Source of the DNA: Takifugu bimaculatus
Lineage: Eukaryota; Chordata; Actinopteri; Tetraodontiformes; Tetraodontidae
NCBI GenBank assembly: GCA_004026145.2
Contig: CP034993.1
Location: 6,359,566 to 6,423,565, forward strand
Direction of reading: 5' to 3'
DNA length: 64,000 bases
Below the pieces are notes generated by a model. It was not told the DNA's origin. It was given only the letters and a program-made list of their open reading frames with translations, and ran no database searches. The stretch's first letter is position 1. Each line of letters opens with the position of its first letter. This document shows positions 56,490 through 64,000 of the stretch, one piece after another. Position numbers and translations under genes: made by a program.

Positions 56490-57440
56490 ATAGTGTGGTG
56501 ATGGAACATTTTGTCTGTATTTTGTGCCCCTTATGTGCCTTGACTGACTGCTTGCATTTTCTTTTGGACAGGAGCTATTAGGTCAGTGTGGGGAAGTGAT
56601 TGACTGTTTTCTGCTGTGATATTCCCTTCACTTCTTGTACAGTAGTGCCATTGGTATGGGTTTTCAGCCAGGACCCTTTCCCCATCCAGTGAGTTCCTCC
56701 GCCTGGTCAGCCCTCAGTCCTGTGCCCAGTCTGTACGTTGCTGGCGACTAGATTAAACCCTTATAGAGCCCCTTAAGGATTTTATACTTACTGTTACTCA
56801 TGACCATTGTGCATTAATCTATACTTTAAATAAATTTGAAAGTTTCAAAACATAATAATTTTCTTTTTTTCTTCTTTTGGACTCATCAAGCACACAGTAC
56901 TGCTCCTTCTGATTGAGTCTTATTCAAGCCCAAGCTACCCCTCATCTGGCTGTACAGGTATGGCAGTGAGAAACATGAGCATTAGAAACAATGGCTGCTC
57001 TGCTCACAGTCAACGTTGCTGTATAGAAGCTGTACACTATACCAACTACCTCAAAGTAGGCAGGAACTCATCTGCTGCTCATATCGTTTGATTGGATCTG
57101 CAGCTTTAAAGAGCGGCTTCTTTCTCTTACTGATCTCAAGATCCCACCAACGAAACACTTGACTCCACCTTTTTGGAAAATGTTTTGAAAATTGAACTAT
57201 TGCTTGCCTGCTTTTGTGAGGTTTTCCTGTCTTCCCTTTGTCTAGTTTCTTATTTAAAGTTTGCCGGTTCTATTCAGCCTTGCTCTTGTGTGCAGTTCCT
57301 GACACCACTTCTAACTCTTGGCAGCTTTAAATTTTGTTATTTTAAAAAAAAATAAAACCTTTGAATCAACTGATTTGTCCGTGTCTGCATTTTGGTTTGA
57401 GTTTCTGGCTTTTGCCAGCTTAACCCAGAACAGAATGAAC
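56490..57440 (+). repeat. gypsy LTR-like sequence
   Basis: The interval ends with AATAAAACC near 57350, then 'tgtctgcattttggtttgag' and 'cccagaacagaatgaac', which resembles the 3' end of fish Ty3/gypsy LTRs with a downstream PBS-like junction. CT-rich sequence precedes it. Boundaries are uncertain. Confidence 0.4.
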
Positions 57441-57449
57441 TTGTTAGAA

Positions 57450-58440
57450 TCTATACTGTACTGTGTTTATTCTTCTTCTTGTTTCCAGAGGAAGCTTAAG
57501 CTCAGAGCTATTTGCTGGTGAGAACATGGCAGGTAAAATAAGCCATGAGAACACTTTTAGCACCAAAGAGTAGATTCAGGAAGAGGTCTGGTAGAGAAAC
57601 TGCTAAGGGAGAAGGTCCTCACAATATAGTGAGAGTGGATGGTGGAGGGGTTATATAAGTAAACGCTATAGCTAGTCCAATTGGTATTAGTGCCGTCCAT
57701 GTATGTGCATGTATACACCTTAATTAGAACTAGAAAATGCATGTGCGCATGCTTCATAACCTCCATGCTGGCTTATGGAATGTTTGGAATAAAAACATTC
57801 AAGATAGCTGGTGTTAGCATATGGCATTATTGTCTGCCTATTGAAATTAACATGACCACAAGGGAGAGTGTGCATTTTATCTGCACAATAAGTAAAGCTT
57901 ACATTACCTACAGGATGTACAAAGCTGTAAAGTTATCTATCTTTCTGTTATTCCAAATGTCGGTCTGCCACTTGAAACCAATTGTTTATTATGTAATGTA
58001 ATATGTCAAGTGGAAAAGGAGGCCATATTTACTTGCCCTATAGATCCATATGGTGTCGAAGAAAAGGACATCTTCCCATCAGTTATCTGAATTTCTTCTT
58101 TACATGTAAACTGGAACAGGGAATGAATTCCCCCAAGTCACCACAGTCCAATTCTGAGCAAAGCTCATTTAAACTGTTTAGGCAAACATAGTGACTGTTA
58201 GCCAGAAACTGAGATAAAAAAGGGTTATGGTGAGGGTGTACAGTATATCTGGGAGGTCCCAAGGAGACATCCTTGGCCAGAAGAGGTCAAAAATTGCAGG
58301 TGCTTAATGAACGGCACCCCATGTTCAAGAACATAAATAACCTGTTCCTTAATAAGGCACTATATTCATCCAGTATTCGTGAAGGTATTGGATGTTTTTT
58401 GCTTTCAAAAGCATTATTGCAAAATGTCAGTGAATAAACA
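57450..58440. other. no feature recognised
   Basis: AT-rich interval. The open frame at 57681-58001 has no recognisable similarity, splice or promoter context. Confidence 0.3.
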
Positions 58441-58449
58441 AACAATTAA

Positions 58450-60700
58450 TATTGGGACCATGATGAATGGATAGTACTTTATGCACTGAAAAAGTACTTT
58501 ATAGGCTGCACTGATCCCCAAACACCATAAAATAGTGTTAATGTGTTGATTGATAATAAAAACCACAACCACCAAAGAAAGTATCCAAATAATATAAATG
58601 GGTCCAAAACAATAACCCACCAAGAAAAGGATCCACAACATGGCTGCATAGGTGAGCAGAGGAAAACGGCACGATCAGGTGGAGAAATAAGAGGTGCAGG
58701 CGGTGTGGTACAGCTGTGGAGGGGATTTCATTGAACCTGCAGCACTAAGCCATGACCATTACTCCACACATCCTGGAAACAAAACAAACAGAAAAAGAGA
58801 GAAAAACACACTGAGAGAAACCACAGAGCAGGAACCTAACAGTACACCCTCCCACCCCACCCCTTCCCTTTGAGGGGCGGCTCCTGGCGACCCACCCAGC
58901 TTCCCTGGATTTTTGCGATGGGACTCTGAAATAAGGTCCAGGTCCAAGATGAAGGAACGTGGCATCTGTGGCCGTTCTTCCAGCCAGTAACCCTCCCAGT
59001 CCACCAAATACTGGATCCCCAGCCCTCAACAATGGACGCATGGTGCATCAGCCGGCGCATGGTGAAAGCAGGGTGGGGGTTTGGATGAAGAGACAAATGG
59101 ACAGAATGAGACCAGTTTAAGCTGCAAAACATGAAAGAGTTGTGAGGAAGGGGATCACACTAGGCATACCCCAGAGTGCTTCACCACTCTCTCTATGGGA
59201 AACAGACCAATTAAATGAGCCAGCGACATCCAGTAAAACATCTAATTTTGACAACCACACTAATTGAACTGGTTGGTAGCTTGGAGCTGGAATATGATGA
59301 TGGGTGGCAGAACGCTGGTTAGAGGCCTCCTGTGTCTTCTTCCAGGCCTCCCAAGCCCCATGGAGGCACTCCTGAACCAAGGGGTCCGCAATTTCCCATT
59401 TCTGGATTTTAATCAGAGGAGGCTGGTATCCCACAGAAGCTTCAAATAGCAACATCCCAGTAGCTGAGCAAATGAAGGAGCTGTGCACGTACTCCACCCA
59501 AGTTAGGTAGGTACTCCAGGATGTTGGCTTGGAGGTGGCAACACTGTTTCAGTCTCTTGGCCTGCCTATTTGACTGTGGATGGGTTGACAAACACCAAAA
59601 CAGGGCTTGGCAAACACCTTCCAAACTTGCATAGTGACTTGGGGTCACAGTCAGAAATCAGGTCTGAGGGAGTACCGTGGATCAGGAAGATGTAGGTGAG
59701 AAGAAGCTGGGCTGTTTCCAAAGCGAAATTTATGTAGGGCAGGGAAGTGGGCAGCTTTGAAACGGTCCAAAACAGTCTTCTCCAGTTGCCAAGTGAGGGT
59801 GCCCACCACTCACTCGGAGGGAACAATGGTGCGTGAAGCCAGCTGGAGGTGGTCTGTTGAAAATTGAGGGGAGAAGGCTTCAGTATTAAGGTTTGAGGAC
59901 CCTGGATGGAAAGTGATGGTGTAGGAGGAACCTTGAGAAAAATGAAGCCCACCCGGCCTGGTGAGGATTCAGCCTCTACCGACTGGATACAGGAGATTTT
60001 CTTGTGATCTGCCCAAATTGTGAAAAGTTGCTCCTTTTGAGGTCCTGGGTTCTGGGTCGTCTGTTTGTTTTTTTTCCCAGCAGGAGGCTTGGAGGAGCTG
60101 ATGATTTGCTGCAGCTGGCGCTGCAGGCAGGCACACCTGTCAGCAATCTACATCAGGCCACCTATTTAAGGACAGAGCGCCTGTCAACCAGCCTCGGAGA
60201 GTTTTCCCGCTGGTCTCCATGTTGCCCTGCCTGAGTGGAGAGTGCGCGGGACCAGCTCTGGAACTCTTTGTGTGCCCTGGAAGACTGAATGAGTGCTTCC
60301 CTGTGGTCCAGGAGGACTGCCAGTTTGATTTGTGAATAAAGACTAGTTTTTGGACTTTTTATCACTGTGTTTTGCCTGCTTTCAGGTCCTGTAAAAACCC
60401 AAAATCCTAACAGCTCCACTCTCTCCAAGAGATGCCGTCAAGACCTGAGGGCCAGTTTGATTGGCAATAACTCCTGATTCTCCACATCGTAGCTTTGCTT
60501 AGAGGCAGTGAACCTGTGAGAATATAAAACACAAGGATGGAGCCGTCCATGGGGGCCATCTGAAAGTAAACTAAACACCGTTTGCACCTTTGTTGCTAAT
60601 AGGATCTCTGTCATACGAGAAACTACAACTGTTGCACAATGGAGGTACATCACAACAAAATAGAACTCAGCTGATGAAACCTCTCATGGGTAAAAATTGA
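58450..60700 (-). mobile_element. Ty3/gypsy chromovirus, 5' truncated, with 3' LTR
   Basis: Minus-strand order from 60700: RNase H start ('LHPCVLYSHRF', 'SYDVENQELLPIKLALRS', about 60560-60440), a 378-bp insert, then 'IWADHK' (about 60010). Next come integrase pieces ('IHGTPSDLISDCDPKS', about 59690-59640), the post-integrase region ('GYQPPLIKIQKW'; 'YQPVQLVWLSKLDVLL') and a chromodomain ('VDWEGYWLEERP', about 59005-58970). The coding part ends near 58845, where a 3' LTR starts with TGTTAGGTTCCTGCTCTG. Several frameshifts and stops make it non-functional. The chromodomain marks it as a chromovirus. RT core, protease and gag are not seen. Confidence 0.82.
60035..60412 (+). mobile_element. LTR-like insert nested in the gypsy RNase H
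   Basis: A 378-base insert is flanked by the 5-base direct repeat GCTCC (60030-60034 and 60413-60417). In plus orientation it has a TATA-like CTATTTAAGG near 60170, AATAAAG near 60336 and ends CCTAACA, which is the layout of a solo LTR. Its left end (TTTTGAGG) lacks a clean TG. Confidence 0.65.
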
Positions 60701-60719
60701 GCATCTTCTTACAATCAAC

Positions 60720-61958
60720 AGATGGATCAGAGGCCTGGACTTTCATTTTAAAAGCAAAAAGGACAGATGGGGGGAAAAAATCTGCAGCAACAACGGTGGT
60801 CGACAGACAGGAGACTTGTAATGGTCTCAACCACCCCTCAGGGATCCTGGCTGTTGGAGAAGGGACTTAATCCCTTCTGACTTGGACTAAAGAGTGAACA
60901 TCCCCCCTCACCCTAAAAAACAACATTGGCATTGAACAAAAACCTTTGATTTCATTATTCATTTTCATTATACAGTATTATGATGCAGAATGTATAATTT
61001 ATAATGAATATTCTATAATCAACAATTATAGAAGTAAAATAATGTAGATGATAGAAATGTCTATGGTCCATCACATTAAGGCTCCTGGGTGGTTTGATGA
61101 TGCATCTTTCTTTAGGTAAGCAGAAGTAAAAGGCCAAACCCAAACACTTGTTTTTCATCCATTATGAGGACCAGCAGGTACTGTATTAAGGAAACAGTTG
61201 TGATTATTGCCATTATATTGCGTTTACTTGGCTCCATTTATTCCACATTTCTTCTGAAATACAATGATCTGAGAGAAAAAATGTTCTTTTGCTTCAGAAG
61301 ATTTTTGGCTCCACATCCAACAGAAATCAGTGATACAAAAAGAGCACCCAGTGTTGTGTGTTGAGGAAGATTGGCTTTTATAACATTGTAATATATAATC
61401 CAAAATTTGTGAAGTGCATCTGTATCAGACCTCAAAGATTTTCATCAATATCCAGAATTCTGCTCTAAATATACAGAAGTCAGAAGGACTGAGAGCCGAA
61501 ATGGCCTTTGAAACGCCCTAAAATGCAAAAAATGTTTAAAGGATTAAAACATAAATGTGACATACAAGCCTAAAATTGTTCCCTACATTGAGAAAGAATG
61601 ACAGAATATACCACTCTGCAAATTACACAGTAGCTGCCCCTCAGGATCTAACCACACATGTTTTATATGACATAAGGCGGCGTCACAGGGGCGGTGGTCT
61701 GTTTTCCTTTGGGTTACCGATAACCCCAGGTTCCACTGGGAACATCTGGAACAGCAACACTCTGTAGGTCTTCAACGTGTGTTTCCAAATGCGGACTCTA
61801 GCTGCAGGAGGAAAGATTACAGCATCGACGACCCTGCAGCAGCTCATGTTTAGCTTATGTTGGATGGCTGAAGGCCGAAAAGTTATACACACCAGAAGGA
61901 AACCAACAGAAAGGGAAGATATAATAGGGTTGTTCTGCTCTGTCATTGTGAGGTCTAC

Positions 61959-62002
<44 letters not shown>

Positions 62003-63190
62003 CCTACACTATACTTGGATTTAAGGCTGCTGTTTGAGCCTGATTGGATGGATGTTTACACCTCTGAGGTAGGTTAATTGACTAATTATCTGAGGGGGCT
62101 GGACTTGATTGATTGAACTACTAATTACAAGACTGCATTTTCGTTTGTGTTCATAGAGTGGTGGGAGGTGGGCTGTGACCTGTTTCTATGGGTTCCTTAT
62201 AAGGGTCTAGTTCTGTCGGCTCCCAAATCTCAGTGGGTCAGCACAAGGCTCCTGAAGGGATCCATATATTTTGTGTAAGGGCCCCCAGATAGGCTGCATG
62301 TCACTGGTCGATCACCAGTTTGGGTGATACGATTTGACGATTTGTGTTGAAACACATATTGGCTTTAGCTGTGCATGTCACGACCTGTCACGGGTCACAT
62401 TTTATGGAACACGGCAGCGCCATCTGTTGGTTTTCTGTTATAAATATGACAGCTGAATGCTAACGACGTGGCCTCACCAAACACTTCAGCTGCACTACAG
62501 GAGAAAAGAACGAGTTTATTTCCATGAGTTTAACCAGTTTTCCTCCCTGAAAGCTGCTTGAAGTGTGGACACACGTAAAAGCCCCTACTATGCCTCTCCT
62601 GAGCGACAGCCCACTTGTGGGTGGGTGGGTGGGTGATTATTTTATTCATGTCTAAACGAGCACCAAAACGTTAGTGATTTTAAACGGTGTGTAAAGACTG
62701 GAAGAAGAAGCTGAGCAGACAAAACCCAAAGCTCTTCAGTTGAAGAAGCTGAATGAACAGAAAGTCCTCTGTGTTGAGGGAAAGATGGAGCATGGAGACA
62801 CAGTGAAGAGCAGAGGACAAGAGGAAGAGGAGATCTGAAAACAGGATACGGGGGGCACAAAGCTGAAGGTGAAACCTGCTGGATCAGACTGAGTGGCTTT
62901 AAAATCAAAGCTGAGATTTATTTTTTTCCTCTCTGGACATTGGAGGGAAATCCACTAGGAGCACTGGGCTGGATTAAAGTACCAAAACGAAAAGAATTCA
63001 GATTTCACAGAAACCATGGGATAGAAACCATATTAAAGCTGGAGTTTTACTTAACCCTAAGCCTCAGCTGTCCTTCGTGGATGCGCCTCCCTCTGAGGAC
63101 TCAGATCCACAACTGGAATTTTCTGGATGAGACCTCGAGACGAAACAAACGAGTGGTTAAAACCTGCTAATTGCTTGGCTCATCAAAGAC
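60720..63190. other. no gene recognised
   Basis: Mixed AT-rich sequence with a (GT)n run (61957-61999) and a short GGGT run (62615-62634). The minus-strand sequence GCGCCATCTGTTGG (plus strand 62417-62430) is one mismatch from the CTCF core. No supported exon was found before 63198. Confidence 0.35.
61957..61999 (+). repeat. (GT)n microsatellite
   Basis: About 21 uninterrupted GT/TG units between AT-rich flanks. No splice acceptor follows, unlike the ptma tract. Confidence 0.95.
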
Positions 63191-63197
63191 GTCCAGC

Positions 63198-63287
63198 ATG
63201 GCTGTCACACCCAGCAGCTGCAATGATGGAAACAGCTCCGTGAAGTGGCAACTGTGTTATGATGTTACTGCCAGGACCTGGTGGATG
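63198..63287 (+). CDS. candidate first coding exon of an unidentified gene
   Basis: The ATG at 63198 (CCAGCATGG, a good Kozak context) opens a 30-codon frame starting MAVTPSSCNDGNSSVKW and ending VTARTWWM. It stops exactly at a strong donor, ATG|GTGAGTG, in phase 0. The composition (NGS/NSS glycosylation-type sites, paired Cys, Trp-rich end before a likely next exon) suggests an extracellular N-terminus of a membrane protein. That is inference. No later exon lies within the window before 64000. Confidence 0.4.
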
Positions 63288-63654
63288 GTGAGTGTGTCCT
63301 TTCATTTCTGGGAATGAAAAAATCTCTGGATTTATTTTGGTTTAAGGAGAACGACCCAAGATTTGAATGGTTCCTGGGTATTTATTCAGGTTACTGTCGC
63401 TGATGGGTGAGCACCTTCTCACAATTTTAACACAGTAGGTACGTGCTGCGCTGACTAAATTGCACTGCTGTATCAAACCTACACTGTAAAAACAACACAG
63501 CAATGACACAAAGTGGGACCTTCTGCACACCAGCACGATGTGAGTAACCTTCAAGGACTGAATGTGGAGGAAGTATGAGGGTGAGAAACACTCAGTCCAG
63601 TTTTGGAAACCTGATAAGTGCTTTCCCTCTCTCGCTCTCTGTATATATAAAAAA

Positions 63655-63680
63655 TAAACAAATAAATAAATAAAAAATCT
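63655..63680 (+). repeat. short (AAAT)n run
   Basis: Six AAAT/AAAC-type units, AT-rich, next to the LINE end. Confidence 0.7.
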
Positions 63681-63729
63681 CTTCCTCACCCCTCCTGGGC
63701 GGTGCCTCCTTCCTTCAGACTCGGGTCCT

Positions 63730-64000
63730 CTACCAGAGGCCTGGGAGTCTAAGGGTTTTACGCAGGATCTTAGCTGTTCCTAGGACTGCGCTCTTCTGGA
63801 CAGAGATCTCTGATGTGGTTCCTGGTATCTGTTGGAGCCATCTACTCAGCTTGGGGGTTACTGCCCCTAGTGTCCCAATCACAACTTGGACCACTGTTGC
63901 TTTCATGCCCCACATTCTCTCTATCTCCTCTTTCAGGGCTTGGAATTTCTCCAGCTTCTTGTGTTCCTTCTTTCTGATGTCGCTATTACTTGGGATAGCT
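63730..64000 (-). mobile_element. LINE ORF2 C-terminus, cut by the window edge
   Basis: Minus-strand translation from the window end downward reads 'SDIRKKEHKKLEKFQALKEE', then 'WGMKATVVQVVIGTLGAVTP', 'WLQQIPGTTSEISVQKSAVL' and the terminal 'LRKTLRLPGLW' with a stop near 63730. This is a widespread fish non-LTR retrotransposon C-terminal block. The frame is intact for the 90 codons visible, so the copy may be fairly young. The clade is uncertain. Confidence 0.8.

Overview
This window is vertebrate nuclear DNA, and the repeats point to a ray-finned (teleost) fish. It has interrupted genes with GT/AG introns, polyadenylation signals, CCAAT/TATA promoters and many degraded L2, CR1/Rex1-like, Tx1-like, RTE and Ty3/gypsy retroelements. 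There are no prokaryotic features. Four protein-coding genes can be rebuilt exon by exon with continuous phase: rpl36 (+, 1019-3091), pde6d (+, 12910-18171), ptma (+, 40045-43042) and lrrc40 (-, 52718-44737). Two more candidate first exons (36605-36675 and 63198-63287, both +) have good start and splice context, but I cannot name the genes.

Layout. 0-3.2 kb: rpl36 with a likely non-coding 5' exon. 3.2-12.5 kb: repeat land, with L2 remnants, a pentanucleotide satellite, a Tx1-like LINE and an inverted L2. 12.5-18.2 kb: pde6d, whose 3.1-kb first intron carries an L2 tail and reads like a U12-type intron. 20.2-36 kb: a dense retroelement block with RTE (-), L2 (+) carrying a nested CR1-like insertion, another APE-type LINE (-), LTR-like repeats and gypsy fragments. 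36.4-37.6 kb: a CpG-rich promoter-like segment with a candidate exon and a CTCF-type site. 39.8-43.8 kb: ptma. 44.4-52.8 kb: lrrc40, convergent with ptma. 53-64 kb: retroelement remnants, including a gypsy chromovirus interrupted by an LTR-like insert, a candidate exon, and a LINE C-terminus running off the window.

The four genes are not an operon or pathway. rpl36 is part of the large ribosomal subunit. pde6d is a prenyl-binding chaperone for ciliary and photoreceptor cargo. ptma is an acidic nuclear protein. lrrc40 is a leucine-rich-repeat protein of unclear function. pde6d and ptma are also close neighbours in the human genome (2q37), so that pair looks like conserved synteny.

The most interesting signals concern splicing. 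pde6d intron 1 has a U12-type donor and branch site. ptma intron 1 ends in an uninterrupted (GT)16 directly before the acceptor AG. lrrc40 intron 9 independently ends in a long TG tract before AG. A CUG/UUG-rich array starts just after the lrrc40 exon-5 donor. The lrrc40 3' UTR and its poly(A) signal appear to come from an L2 tail. I saw no convincing sign of an undescribed multi-gene system.
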